Positions 28,059-37,212 are shown, counted from the first letter of the stretch. The stretch: 64,000 bases of DNA from Verrucomicrobiota bacterium JB022 (GCA_030673845.1 JAUTCQ010000017.1:248001-312000); one strand, 5' to 3'. Made by a program: numbers and translations. The notes: generated by a model from the letters alone, not told the origin.

Positions 28059-28823
28059 TTAGTCGATGATTTCGTAGGGCACGCTGACGTAGGAGGCCTC
28101 GACCGAGCGGTCGTAGACGGCCACCAGCTGCTTGATCGCATCAGCGGATTCGGGCGCGGCGGTAAAGACCCAGCCATCGGTGCTGGGCTTGCCAACGCCC
28201 ACGTAAGTGCCTTCGGGATCGGTGAAGAACGCGCCACCGAGGCCGAAGTAGAGGGTGGTGACTTCGGCGGTGGAGCCGTCGTCCAGCTCCTGGATGTCCG
28301 TCTCCTTGGTCACGACGCCGTTGAACTTGTCGATCTCGTTGAGGATCGCGACGACGTTCTGGGTGCGGATGGAGAGGGAGACCTCGGTCTCCTCATCCGT
28401 CGGGATACGGCCCAGGGGCGTCTTGATCATGCGCTGGAGCGGCTTGGGCAAGCGAGGTGCGAGCGCCAGCAGCTCCTTTTCGTAGGTGGAAATGGAGGCG
28501 GCGATATCCTTGGAGGTAGCCTGGAGCTTGTCCTTGGCTTCGAGGAGTTCGGCACGCTTCTTGTCGGCTTCACCCGCGGAGGCCTCGGCATCTTCGATGA
28601 TGCTCTGGAGCGAGCTTTTCTCTTCCTTCAGCGCCTGGATCGAGTCTTGCATGATCTCCTTTTCGAGATCCCACTCGTTCCGTTCATCGACGATGCGCTT
28701 TTCGGTCGAGACCCACTCCTGGATCAGTTCCTGGGTGACTTTTGCGTTTTCCTGCGCCTGGAGGGGGGTGGCGAGTGCCGCCACGGCCAGCCAAGGCAGC
28801 CATTGGTGAGTTGCTTTTTCCAT
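28059..28823 (-). CDS. DUF3450 family protein of the TonB2-like operon
   Basis: 254 residues from ATG 28823; signal peptide (LPWLAVAALATPLQAQ) followed by a long coiled coil to about residue 115 (KRIVDERNEWDLEKEIMQDSIQALKEEKSS, in part) and a globular C-terminal half (EVTTLYFGLGGAFFTDPEGTYVGVG). DUF3450 genes head TtpC-ExbB-ExbD-TonB-TPR operons in marine gammaproteobacteria; the same order here makes this the first gene of that operon. Role unknown, presumably a periplasmic scaffold with TtpC. Confidence 0.88.
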   Translation of the reverse strand: MEKATHQWLPWLAVAALATPLQAQENAKVTQELIQEWVSTEKRIVDERNEWDLEKEIMQDSIQALKEEKSSLQSIIEDAEASAGEADKKRAELLEAKDKLQATSKDIAASISTYEKELLALAPRLPKPLQRMIKTPLGRIPTDEETEVSLSIRTQNVVAILNEIDKFNGVVTKETDIQELDDGSTAEVTTLYFGLGGAFFTDPEGTYVGVGKPSTDGWVFTAAPESADAIKQLVAVYDRSVEASYVSVPYEIID

Positions 28824-28926
28824 ATCTGCTTCAAACGGTTCCGGTAAATTGAACAAGGGGGAGGGCCCGCCTTTTTGCAGGTGGCGCTCTACCTTGGCCA
28901 GTGGGGCCGGGTTTCGATAGGGGAGG

Positions 28927-28949
28927 GGAGTGGGGACTGGCCCCACTCC
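28927..28949 (-). terminator. Hairpin downstream of the TonB-dependent receptor
   Basis: GGAGTGGGG (28927-28935) pairs with CCCCACTCC (28941-28949) over a 5-nt loop, 69 bp after the receptor stop codon and 104 bp before the DUF3450 start. No U tract, so termination is uncertain; the two units may be partly cotranscribed. Confidence 0.4.
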
Positions 28950-29017
28950 ACCTCCGTGATCGCAGCGTGCTTCCCGATGATGAAAGAAGCTAAAGCGGTT
29001 GGCTTAGACGGAGGTCT

Positions 29018-31921
29018 TTAGAATGTGACCTCGGCAACGAAGTAGACGTTGCGGCCGCGGTCGGCCATGACTTCGCCGTCGGTGCTGTTGTAGGAGGTCG
29101 CATACCAGGCTTCCTCGTCGAACAGGTTGTCGGCATTGACGGAGAGCTTCAGGCCGCTGAACTTGCTGTCGGCCGGGGCAGCCCAGGAGATGCCGGAGTT
29201 GACGAGCACGTAGCTGGGGATCTCCTGCGTGTTGAGCGTGTTGATGTAGACGTCGTCGTAGTACTTGCCGCCCAGGCTGAGGGTGAAGTCGCCAATGCGG
29301 TAGGTGCCCTCGAGGTTGACGGTGAGGAACGGCGTGTTGCCCATGTCCTTGCCCGAGCTGTTTTCATAGCGCTCGTACTGGTTTTGCTCGGGGGAGCTCG
29401 GGTCGTAGTTCGGGTCGGTGGGCGGCAAGACCGCTACAAAGCGCGGGTTGGGCAGCGTGTAGTAGTTGTCGTTGTCTTCCGCATCGTTCGTCAGGCCGTC
29501 GTAGAGGTCTTCGGCAAACTCGGTTTGTTGCACCGCGATCGAGCCGACGAACTTCAGGCCTTCGATCGGTGTGCGCCAGTCGAAGCCGATTTCCGCCCCG
29601 ATGGACTCCAGGCCACCCACGTTGCGGTAGGTCGTCTGGCCGGTGGTGAAGGACGAGTCGCCTGCCGGGGCCGGCACGGCCAGGACGCGGTCGTCATACT
29701 CGATGTAGTAGACGGCGAACGAGGTCTGGATGCTGCCACCGGAGTAGCGCACGCCCAAGTCGTAGTTCTTGGCATACTCGGGGGAGAGGCCGGAATTGAA
29801 GCCGCTCGCGTCGGCCAGCGTGCCGTGGTCGGGCGCCGACATGTTTTCCGAGTAGTTGCCGAAGAGCTCGATGCGGTCGGTCAGCTCAAAGGTTGCGCCA
29901 ATTTGCGGCAGGAAGTTGTCCTTGTAGACCACCGAGCGAAACTCGGTCGTGTTCTCGCGCCACATTTGGTTGGAGAGGATACCGTCGATCTCGCGGTCGA
30001 CCTTCAGCATCTTGAAGCCGCCGGTGATGGTCAGGCGCTCGTCCAGGAGACGTTGCGTGTCCTGGAAGAAAGCCATCATGTGCTTGCTGGTGAAGCGGCG
30101 GTTGTAGTTGTTGAAGAGCGGCTGATCGTAGGCAAACCAGTTGGTGACACCGCCGCCGACGAGGTTGAAGTTCGGGCGGTTGGCGCCGTGACGGTCATGC
30201 TCATACCAGCCACCAACCACGAAGGTATTCGTTTCGGTGATATCCCATTCGAGGGAGGTCGTGATGCCGTAGCGGTGCCCGCCGAAGTCTTCATCGCGGC
30301 CAGTGCGCCCAGGGACGCCCGGGGTGATGTCGGTGGGCGTCGAGCCAGGAGCAACGACTGCGTGGCCCGAGCTGAAGTTACGCGCTTCGACGAAGGTCTC
30401 ACCTGGTTGAGGGGTCGCGGTGGTGTAGATGCCCTCGGGGCCCATCGCGCGGTAGAGGATTCGGCCTTGGTTGTCGAGGACTTGGGGGATCACGCTGCCG
30501 TCCATGCGGAGGGGCTCTCCAGCGGCGTTGTAGAGCATCACGGGCCACATATCGGTGCGGGGGCGCTCGCTCAGGGTGGCATACTCATACGCCGTGCGGA
30601 TTTCACCCTCGGCGGCGGAGCGATCGACGCCCCAGGTGCCGTAGTTGTTCTTCTCCTGGTAGTAGGCGTTGCCGGAGATCTTGATCGATTCGGTGATCTC
30701 GAGCTCGCCCACCAGGCGGGTAAATTGGTCGATCCGGCCGTTGCGCCACTTGTCGTAGTAGATGGCGTTTACGCCGTCGCCGGGCCCGAGGTCGGGGTCG
30801 ATGTAGGTGGGGGGGCCGTATTCGCGAGCGCTGTCGCTATAGTTGCCCATATCCCAGCGATCCGGCGTCCACGGGGTGCCCGTGTTGGTGGTCGTGCCAA
30901 AAGTTTCACGTTCGCCGTCCGCGTTGATACGGCTATCGCGGTAGATGGGCTGACCGTCCGCCGTGGTGTAGGTCATGAACGGCGAGTATTCGCGGTAGCC
31001 ATGAGCGGCGAGGACGTGCAACCAGGTGGCAGCTTCGCTGGCGTTGATGTTGTAGTCGCCGGGGTTGCCGTTTTCGAGGGCATTCCACTCGGCGTAGCTC
31101 AGGGCGGCGGTGTCGTAGTCGTCGCGGTCGTTGTAGGCGAACTGGGCGCTGATGAAGCCCTTCTCGAACTCATAGCGCGTCACGACATCCATGTGCCGGC
31201 GCAGAGAGTCGGCCGGGATCCCGGCGCTGCGGAAGGAAAAGTCGGAAGCGCTGACGTAGGCGGTGAGGCCCGGCAGGATCTCGCCGGTGTCGACCCGGGC
31301 GAAGACGCGCTCGGCGTTGAAGTCGCCACGGGTATACTTGATCATCACCTCCGGCTCGGCGGAAGGCATGCGCACGCGGTACTTGATGGAACCACCGAGG
31401 GCCTCATAGGCGGGCGTGGTCAAGTCGCCAGCACCTTGGGAGACGTCGATGCCACCGATGTTTTCGGTGTCGACCACACGGGTGGCGCGAGTGCCATAGC
31501 GCGGGTCGTTCGAGCCCATCGGCACGCCGTCTACGGTAACGGCGACCTGGTCGAGACGGAAGGAACGCAGACGCACATCCGAGCCGAATTCGTAGAAGCC
31601 AAACGGGTCGGTCGTGGTGACATTCACACCGGGGAGGACGTCGATGGACTTTTCCAGCGACAGGCCGGGCAGCGAGGCCTCCAGGTCTTCCAGGTTCAGC
31701 GAGTTGCTGGCGCGAGTTTCACCGCGGCCGATAGCGGTGAAGGTATCCAGCATTTCCAACTCCTGGGCGTGGGCCAGGGTGCCAGCGCTCAACATAAGGC
31801 CGAGGGTACTGGCAACAGCTAGACGTGAGCAGAAACCGGTGCGGCGCGGCGCGCTTTGAGAACCGGCATGAGCAGAGCTAACGGCCCCTGGGACGGGGGC
31901 TTCCAGTTTTAAGTGGGACAT
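29018..31921 (-). CDS. TonB-dependent outer-membrane receptor
   Basis: 967 residues from the ATG at 31921; the frame runs to a TTG at 31990 that falls inside a likely sigma54 promoter. Basic N-terminus and signal peptide (RLAVASTLGLMLSAGTLAHAQ), then a plug domain (SLEKSIDVLPGVNV, SDVRLRSFRLDQVAVTVDGVPMG, GGIDVSQGAGDL, ALGGSIKYRVR) and a 22-strand-type barrel ending GRNVYFVAEVTF. Imports an unknown ligand too large or scarce for porins, energised by the adjacent TonB2-like operon. Divergent from the plug-less barrel protein at 32149. Confidence 0.93.
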   Translation of the reverse strand: MSHLKLEAPVPGAVSSAHAGSQSAPRRTGFCSRLAVASTLGLMLSAGTLAHAQELEMLDTFTAIGRGETRASNSLNLEDLEASLPGLSLEKSIDVLPGVNVTTTDPFGFYEFGSDVRLRSFRLDQVAVTVDGVPMGSNDPRYGTRATRVVDTENIGGIDVSQGAGDLTTPAYEALGGSIKYRVRMPSAEPEVMIKYTRGDFNAERVFARVDTGEILPGLTAYVSASDFSFRSAGIPADSLRRHMDVVTRYEFEKGFISAQFAYNDRDDYDTAALSYAEWNALENGNPGDYNINASEAATWLHVLAAHGYREYSPFMTYTTADGQPIYRDSRINADGERETFGTTTNTGTPWTPDRWDMGNYSDSAREYGPPTYIDPDLGPGDGVNAIYYDKWRNGRIDQFTRLVGELEITESIKISGNAYYQEKNNYGTWGVDRSAAEGEIRTAYEYATLSERPRTDMWPVMLYNAAGEPLRMDGSVIPQVLDNQGRILYRAMGPEGIYTTATPQPGETFVEARNFSSGHAVVAPGSTPTDITPGVPGRTGRDEDFGGHRYGITTSLEWDITETNTFVVGGWYEHDRHGANRPNFNLVGGGVTNWFAYDQPLFNNYNRRFTSKHMMAFFQDTQRLLDERLTITGGFKMLKVDREIDGILSNQMWRENTTEFRSVVYKDNFLPQIGATFELTDRIELFGNYSENMSAPDHGTLADASGFNSGLSPEYAKNYDLGVRYSGGSIQTSFAVYYIEYDDRVLAVPAPAGDSSFTTGQTTYRNVGGLESIGAEIGFDWRTPIEGLKFVGSIAVQQTEFAEDLYDGLTNDAEDNDNYYTLPNPRFVAVLPPTDPNYDPSSPEQNQYERYENSSGKDMGNTPFLTVNLEGTYRIGDFTLSLGGKYYDDVYINTLNTQEIPSYVLVNSGISWAAPADSKFSGLKLSVNADNLFDEEAWYATSYNSTDGEVMADRGRNVYFVAEVTF

Positions 31922-31972
31922 CTTTTTGATTGGTGTTTGGTTAGCTACGGAGATCGAAGCTGTTCCCGGAAG

Positions 31973-31990
31973 TTGCAGAAGGTGTGCCAA
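31973..31990 (-). promoter_or_regulatory. Sigma54-type promoter of the TonB-dependent receptor
   Basis: TTGGCACACCTTCTGCAA on the minus strand: GG at 31988-31987, ten bases, GC at 31976-31975, a near-perfect -24/-12 element. Predicted 5' UTR about 40 bases. Confidence 0.6.
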
Positions 31991-32045
31991 ACCCTACTGG
32001 TGAGTAGCCTCTGATCAGTTTTCGCCGTGAAGGCGGTTATCATGG

Positions 32046-32068
32046 TGTTTAATGACCATTATTAAACA
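32046..32068. promoter_or_regulatory. Perfect inverted repeat between divergent receptors, candidate enhancer/operator
   Basis: TGTTTAAT-N7-ATTAAACA (32046-32053, 32061-32068). It lies about 20 bp upstream of one sigma54-like promoter and 55 bp upstream of the other, so one dimer could serve both genes. Confidence 0.45.
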
Positions 32069-32087
32069 GTAGGGTAAAATTTAGCGG

Positions 32088-32105
32088 ATGGTATACCCTT
32101 TGCTC
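32088..32105 (+). promoter_or_regulatory. Sigma54-type promoter of the plug-less barrel protein
   Basis: ATGGTATACCCTTTGCTC: GG (32090-32091), ten bases, GC (32102-32103), with the TTGCT -12 block matching consensus and TGG at -24. Confidence 0.5.
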
Positions 32106-32148
32106 AAAGGCGCTGCGGCCACTGTGAGTGGCTCAACTTTTTAATCAG

Positions 32149-34617
32149 ATGTCCCTGCTTCCTTCTTATAGAACCGTGTCCTGTCTCTTGGGATGCAGCC
32201 TTTTTCTTCACGCACTGCCCGGGCAGACCGCTCAAACCACGGCCGAAGCCGGCCTGGGGGTGAGCGAACGTACCACTCCGGACGAGGCTGCGTTGAGTGA
32301 CCCGGCGGCGGATGTGCAAAATTTGCCAGTCGAGAGCGACGCCTCCGGCAGCGCCAACGAAAGCCCCCGCGAACGCGGTCGCGTGCTCCAGAAGCGCAAC
32401 CCGATTGCCTCTGAGTACCAAGCCTTTGGCGATGTGGGCCTCGGCAGCGCCGCCGATGGCGACGGCGAAGGCGTCGACTACCGCGCCTTCTTTCCTGGGT
32501 CCACCATCCTGGGCCGCAAAGACAGCCTGCGCACCGGCCTCGAACTCAACTACAACCACATGTCGGGCTCCAGCGCCTGGGGCGGCGGCGTGCAAGGCCT
32601 CGTCGGCTGGGGCGAAGACAAATGGGCCTTCGCCTTTCAAGCCCGCTCCTCGGCGGCCGACCGCGCGGTAGAGCACTATGAAGCCTATTGGGCCACGCTG
32701 CGCGGCGGCTACGATGGAGACGATGCGACGACGGACGATGAAGCCTACTTCCTCGACCGCCCGCGCTACTCGCGCGACACGATTTATACGCGCGACAACC
32801 GCTACACGGGCCAACTGGAGTGGGCGCCGAGCGAAAATCAGCTCTTTTACCTGCGCGCCTTCTATCAGGACTACTACGACCGCTTTTACCGCAACCGCCT
32901 GGAGCTGCAATTCGGGGCGGGCGACTTCGATGTGCTTGCCAGCGAAGGCGACACCGTCACGCAAGGCCAGGTGGAAGACGGCCGCACGCGCCGCTATTTT
33001 GGCGACACGATCACCAACCGCGAGCGCTACCGCCTGACAGCGGGCGGCGAGACCCGTTTTGACTGGGGCGCGATCAGCTACTCCGCCTTTTACCACAAGT
33101 GGGATATGTCTGACATGTGGTGGGACTGGAATTTCAAGGACTCCGGCCTCGACATGCGCTACGACATCAGCGATCCGGCCTTCCCGACCTACGAGATCCT
33201 CAGCGGCCAGGACCTGATGGACACCAGCACGGCAGAATTCCAGAGCCTGCGCCTCCACCCGACCGAAACCACGGATGAAGATTACGCAGGGCGGGCCGAT
33301 GTTGAGTACCGGCTGGAAACTTTTGACCAGCCGATCTGGATCTACTCGGGCGTGCTCCACCGCGAAAAAAAGCGCACCAACCGCGAAGATCGCGAAGTCT
33401 ATAACCCCGCCAATGGCGGCTTCACCCTTGATCGGGTCGATCAGGCTTACGCGCCGGGCACCATCGTCCGCGACCGCTTTGAGCAGCCCGCCGGTCTGGC
33501 CGCGACCCCCGGCGCCCATTTCTTCTACGATAACAAGGACGCTTACTTCGGCTTCGAGGAAAACGCCTCCAAGCTCGAATCTTACCAGCAGACGTATGAC
33601 GCCGAGGAGGCCGTCTCGGGCGGCTACCTCCTGCTGGCCAGCGCCCTGGGCAAGTGGAACGTGTCCGCCGGCCTTCGCGCCGAACACACCAAGACCGACA
33701 CGCTCGGGATCGAGCAGGTGCCGGTAAGCGTCAACGACCCCAGCGTGGGCCGCGAAATCGACCAGGTGGGCGATGTGGTGGTCAAGGAGCGGACGGCGAA
33801 CCGCTCGTATTGGAATTACCTCCCGTCCTTCCAGCTCGAATACAAGCTCGCCGAAGACTGGACGCTGCGCGGCGCCTGGTCGCAAGTGCTCATGCGGCCC
33901 CAGTATTTCGACATCGTTCAATACCGCCGCGTGGCCATCCCCACGCAGACCATCAGTGAGGGTAACCCCAATCTGGAACCGACCCGGATCAATCAATACC
34001 AGTTCGGCATCGTCCACGGCACCGAGAGCTGGGGCACCCTTTCGGTCGAGCTCTACTACCTGGAGATCAGCAACTTCTTCTACGGCGCGGCCGATACCGA
34101 ATACATCGGTGGTGCTCCCTACACCGTCAGCCGCGTCGAAAACGGCGAAGAAGGCCACATTCAAGGCTTTACGGCTCAGTGGGACAAGCGCTTCAAGCTC
34201 ACGGAAACCTGGGCGCTGGCCACCTCGCTCGGCTATACCTATTCCGACCACGAGGCAAAAATCGACACTCCGACCCGTCCGGACGAGACGATTGCCGTGC
34301 CGGGCCGCTCGGATCACCTCGCGCAGGCGCGGGTGGATTTGAACGACGACCGCTACCGCTTCTCCCTCGGCTTCTCCTATCAGAGCGAGTCGTTGGACGA
34401 TGTGGACCAGAGCGCAGGTCGCGATACTTACCGCGAGAAGGTCATTTCCTTTGACGCGGCGGCCAGTCGCGCGATCGGCGAACACTGGCGCGTAGGGGTG
34501 CAAGTCTTCAACCTGCTGGATTCGCCCGAGCGCAGCTACATGGGCGACGAGCTGCGCCAGACGAAGAACCAATACAGCCTCTGGTACGGCGTGGTGAGTG
34601 CTGACTATACGTTCTGA
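32149..34617 (+). CDS. TonB-dependent-receptor-type beta barrel lacking a plug domain
   Basis: 822 residues from ATG 32149 with signal peptide (TVSCLLGCSLFLHALPGQTAQ). Only ~80 low-complexity residues (SERTTPDEAALSDPAADVQ and similar) precede the barrel, so the ~150-residue plug with its VxVDGVPMG-type motif is absent. The barrel matches the Xanthomonas/Caulobacter receptor group: WAPSENQLFYLRAFYQDYYDRFYRNR, EYKLAEDWTLRGAWSQVLMRPQYFDI, SEGNPNLEPTRINQYQFG, ending VVSADYTF. It could be an open or helper channel, or receive a plug in trans. Followed 14 bp later by an MFS carrier, suggesting joint uptake. Confidence 0.85.
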   Translation: MSLLPSYRTVSCLLGCSLFLHALPGQTAQTTAEAGLGVSERTTPDEAALSDPAADVQNLPVESDASGSANESPRERGRVLQKRNPIASEYQAFGDVGLGSAADGDGEGVDYRAFFPGSTILGRKDSLRTGLELNYNHMSGSSAWGGGVQGLVGWGEDKWAFAFQARSSAADRAVEHYEAYWATLRGGYDGDDATTDDEAYFLDRPRYSRDTIYTRDNRYTGQLEWAPSENQLFYLRAFYQDYYDRFYRNRLELQFGAGDFDVLASEGDTVTQGQVEDGRTRRYFGDTITNRERYRLTAGGETRFDWGAISYSAFYHKWDMSDMWWDWNFKDSGLDMRYDISDPAFPTYEILSGQDLMDTSTAEFQSLRLHPTETTDEDYAGRADVEYRLETFDQPIWIYSGVLHREKKRTNREDREVYNPANGGFTLDRVDQAYAPGTIVRDRFEQPAGLAATPGAHFFYDNKDAYFGFEENASKLESYQQTYDAEEAVSGGYLLLASALGKWNVSAGLRAEHTKTDTLGIEQVPVSVNDPSVGREIDQVGDVVVKERTANRSYWNYLPSFQLEYKLAEDWTLRGAWSQVLMRPQYFDIVQYRRVAIPTQTISEGNPNLEPTRINQYQFGIVHGTESWGTLSVELYYLEISNFFYGAADTEYIGGAPYTVSRVENGEEGHIQGFTAQWDKRFKLTETWALATSLGYTYSDHEAKIDTPTRPDETIAVPGRSDHLAQARVDLNDDRYRFSLGFSYQSESLDDVDQSAGRDTYREKVISFDAAASRAIGEHWRVGVQVFNLLDSPERSYMGDELRQTKNQYSLWYGVVSADYTF

Positions 34618-34631
34618 TCGCTCACCCTTTT

Positions 34632-35822
34632 ATGCCGCGCGCTTCCCTCTGGCACCTCTCGCTCCATCAGGGCCTGCTCTCCCTGCAGGCTCAGGCGGCG
34701 TGGCTGCTGGTGCCGCTGTGGGGCGCGCAAATCGGCTGGGGCCTGCAGGAGACGGGGCTCGTCCTCGCTGCGCAGGCGACCGGCACTGCCGTCGGCTCTG
34801 TGCTCGCCGGCCTGTGTGCGGCTCGTTGGGGCGCGGCCCGGATGGTCCGGTGGTCGTCCTGGCTCGTGGCCGCTTTTTCGCTCGCTTTGCTCGTGCCGCA
34901 GGCGGGCCTTTTTTATTGGGCCGCGTTGAGGGCGCTGGCAGGAGTTGCCACCGGGCTCAGTCGCGGTCTGGTGCCGATGGTGGCGGTGCGCGGCGAAGAT
35001 TCGCCCCGCCGCTCGCTGTCGCTCTCCACTGCTGGCTATGTCGCGGGGCAGGCGGCGGGCTTGCCCTTGGCGCTGGTGGTAGGCGCGGCCATTTCTCCGG
35101 CCTTTGTGCTGGGTGGGCTGGGCGGCCTCTTGCTGGTGTCGACTGCGGTGCTCCGGCTGGCGAAGGATGCGCCCCCGGCGGCGGTGCAGAAAATCCGGGC
35201 GCTCTGGCAGGCGTTGGGGCAGGAGGTGCGGACGCCTGCTACGCTGGGCACCGCGAGCCTCTATGCTGTTTCTTTCGCCATCGGCGGGGCGCTGCTGGCG
35301 TATTTACCAGTCTGGTGGACCGAAGAAAAGGTGCGCAGCTCCGGTCAACTGGCGGTGTGGCTGTGCATCGCCGGGGTGGTACAGGCGGGGGTGTTGATTT
35401 TGCTCAGCCAACTACAGGTGCAGCGCTCGGTGGTGCGCCGGATCGGCGGCTGGATGTGCGCCTCCGGCCTTGTCTGCCTGACGGGGCCGCTCTGGTGGCA
35501 GCTTTCGCCCATGAGTGCCGGGGTGTGGGTGTTGCTGATGCTGGTGACGCGCGCTGGCCGGATCCCGGCGATCCAGGAGAGCCTTTTTGCGCGTGGCAGC
35601 GATGCGAGCCAAGCGGTGCGCTTGAGCCTGTGTTACGGCGTCGCGGAGCTGGGCCGTGCGATGGGAGCCTCGGCTGCGGGGTGGATTTACCCGCAGGGAG
35701 GATTTGCCGGGGTGGCGCTGGCCAGCGGGCTCTTGGCGGCGCTGGCTCTATTGGCATTGCCATGGCTTTCCCACTCTCAAGAAGTGGGCTGGCAAAATAA
35801 AGGCACGCCCGCCTCGGAGTAG
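34632..35822 (+). CDS. MFS transporter
   Basis: 396 residues with about twelve membrane segments. Loop 2-3 has the MFS pattern (GLCAARWGAARMVRWSSWLVA), and the halves are joined by LRLAKDAPPAAVQKIRALWQALG. Substrate unknown. It begins 14 bp behind the plug-less barrel gene, so an outer-membrane and an inner-membrane step for the same solute are likely coexpressed from the sigma54-like promoter at 32088. No terminator is evident in the 170 bp after it. Confidence 0.88.
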   Translation: MPRASLWHLSLHQGLLSLQAQAAWLLVPLWGAQIGWGLQETGLVLAAQATGTAVGSVLAGLCAARWGAARMVRWSSWLVAAFSLALLVPQAGLFYWAALRALAGVATGLSRGLVPMVAVRGEDSPRRSLSLSTAGYVAGQAAGLPLALVVGAAISPAFVLGGLGGLLLVSTAVLRLAKDAPPAAVQKIRALWQALGQEVRTPATLGTASLYAVSFAIGGALLAYLPVWWTEEKVRSSGQLAVWLCIAGVVQAGVLILLSQLQVQRSVVRRIGGWMCASGLVCLTGPLWWQLSPMSAGVWVLLMLVTRAGRIPAIQESLFARGSDASQAVRLSLCYGVAELGRAMGASAAGWIYPQGGFAGVALASGLLAALALLALPWLSHSQEVGWQNKGTPASE

Positions 35823-35992
35823 GACCTGTGCAGAAGATGTCCCGAAAAACTGCGGCGGTCCCATCCGAGGCAGCGTAAGACGCATATTTTATCCAATCTG
35901 GTCAAAAATCAACCGAAAAGCACCGTATATCTTTGCTCAACTGTTTACTTTTAGCCAGACTGGAGCCGGTAGGATGCCGCTGATGTCAAAAA

Positions 35993-37153
35993 TCAGCCGA
36001 AAATCTTCCGCATCGCCCGCTCGCACTGATCCATCTCTCGGCGATTGCCCATGCTGGTGCGGCACCAGTCTTCATAAGGCGGGAAGGGGCGGCCAATGAG
36101 CAGGCCTTCTTCCTTCATCGCGGCCTCGTAGTCGCGGATCGGCATCTTGATCTCGTGGAAGACGAAATTGCCATGCGAGGGCGTGTAGCGCAGGCCCAAC
36201 TCGTCGAGTAGCTGCGTATACCGCGTACGCTCTTCGCGGATCAGGCGGCGCGAAAGCTGGTGAAAACTGTCGTCGCGCAAGCTCACGCGGGCCGCTGCCA
36301 CGCCCAGCCAGTTGGGGCTCGACATCTTGAAGTGCTCCAGCCGCTTGGCGATCTCGGGTGTGGTGATGGCGTAGCCGAGGCGGTGGCCGGCCAGCCCGTG
36401 CATCTTCGAAAAAGAGCGACCGATGATCACCGGCAGGCCCTCCTTGACCAGCGGCACCATCGTCTGCTGGCGAAACTCATCGTCGAGGTCCAGATACACC
36501 TCGTCGAGGAACACCGTCGTGCCGGGGGTGACGCGGCGGATAAAACCCTCGATCTCGGCGGGCCCGTGGCGTGTGCCGCTGGGTGTATCGGGGTTGCAGA
36601 CGTAGACGAGGCTCGTCGCGCTATCCACCTTGGCCTCCATCGCGGCGAGGTCGTGCTTCATGTCGCTCTCGCGATGGGGGATCCATTCGACGTGGGCGCC
36701 CATCTTCTCCGCGCACTCCATCAGCCACAGGTAAGTGGGCTCGGTCGCGATCAGCGTGGCGCCGGGGTGGCCGTAGGCAAAGCCCGTCAGGCCCAGAATC
36801 TCGTCGCAGCCGTTGCCCAGCACGATGTTCTCGCGCTGCACGCCCTCGAGCGCCGCAATGTCGTCGCGCAGGATCGACTCTTCGCGCCAGGGGTAGCGGC
36901 AGCTCTCCGGGGTGGCGTTGAAGATGGCCTGGACGACGCGGCGGGAGGGCCCGTGCGGGTTTTCATTGCCCGCCAGGTTGATGTATTTGAGATCCGGGTA
37001 GCGGGCGATCAGGCCGGCATCGGGCGCGGCCGCAGGCGTATTGGGGTTGGTGGCGGTGGCTTGGCCGCCCAGGCGGCTGCCAAGGGCGCCGGCGAGCAGA
37101 GTGCCGCCCGAGAGTTGAAGCCAGCGACGACGGGAAAGGGTGGGGAAGTCCAT
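35993..37153 (-). CDS. Tat-exported HisC-like PLP aminotransferase (paralog 1)
   Basis: 386 residues. The N-terminus SRRRWLQLSGGTLLAGALG is a twin-arginine signal, implying export of the folded, cofactor-loaded enzyme. Catalytic features of class I/II aminotransferases remain: N187 in VCNPDTPSG, D217 in FLDEVYLDL, Schiff-base K250 in GRSFSKMHGLAG, and the carboxylate-binding Arg in WCRTSMGN. It resembles histidinol-phosphate aminotransferase but an exported member cannot serve histidine synthesis. The last of four tandem paralogs; preceded by a terminator at 37177-37212, so it may have its own promoter. Confidence 0.9.
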   Translation of the reverse strand: MDFPTLSRRRWLQLSGGTLLAGALGSRLGGQATATNPNTPAAAPDAGLIARYPDLKYINLAGNENPHGPSRRVVQAIFNATPESCRYPWREESILRDDIAALEGVQRENIVLGNGCDEILGLTGFAYGHPGATLIATEPTYLWLMECAEKMGAHVEWIPHRESDMKHDLAAMEAKVDSATSLVYVCNPDTPSGTRHGPAEIEGFIRRVTPGTTVFLDEVYLDLDDEFRQQTMVPLVKEGLPVIIGRSFSKMHGLAGHRLGYAITTPEIAKRLEHFKMSSPNWLGVAAARVSLRDDSFHQLSRRLIREERTRYTQLLDELGLRYTPSHGNFVFHEIKMPIRDYEAAMKEEGLLIGRPFPPYEDWCRTSMGNRREMDQCERAMRKIFG

Positions 37154-37176
37154 GCGTGAGAATCGGGAATGGGTTT

Positions 37177-37212
37177 TAAAAATAGAAACGGCCGCCAGGA
37201 AAGGCGACCGTT
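37177..37212 (-). terminator. Terminator of aminotransferase paralog 2
   Basis: Minus-strand stem AACGGTCGCC / GGCGGCCGTT (37212-37203, 37196-37187; one G-U) followed by TCTATTTTT. Confidence 0.8.

Noticed and set aside
28824-29017. Sigma54-type promoter before the DUF3450-TonB operon (TGGCCAAGGTAGAGC)
   Set aside because: The GG-N10-GC spacing fits but the flanking bases match poorly, and such spacing is common by chance in GC-rich DNA.
32104-34572. 822-codon minus-strand frame opposite the plug-less barrel gene
   Set aside because: The plus strand encodes recognisable TonB-receptor barrel motifs with a signal peptide; the antisense product has no domain and shadow-type composition.
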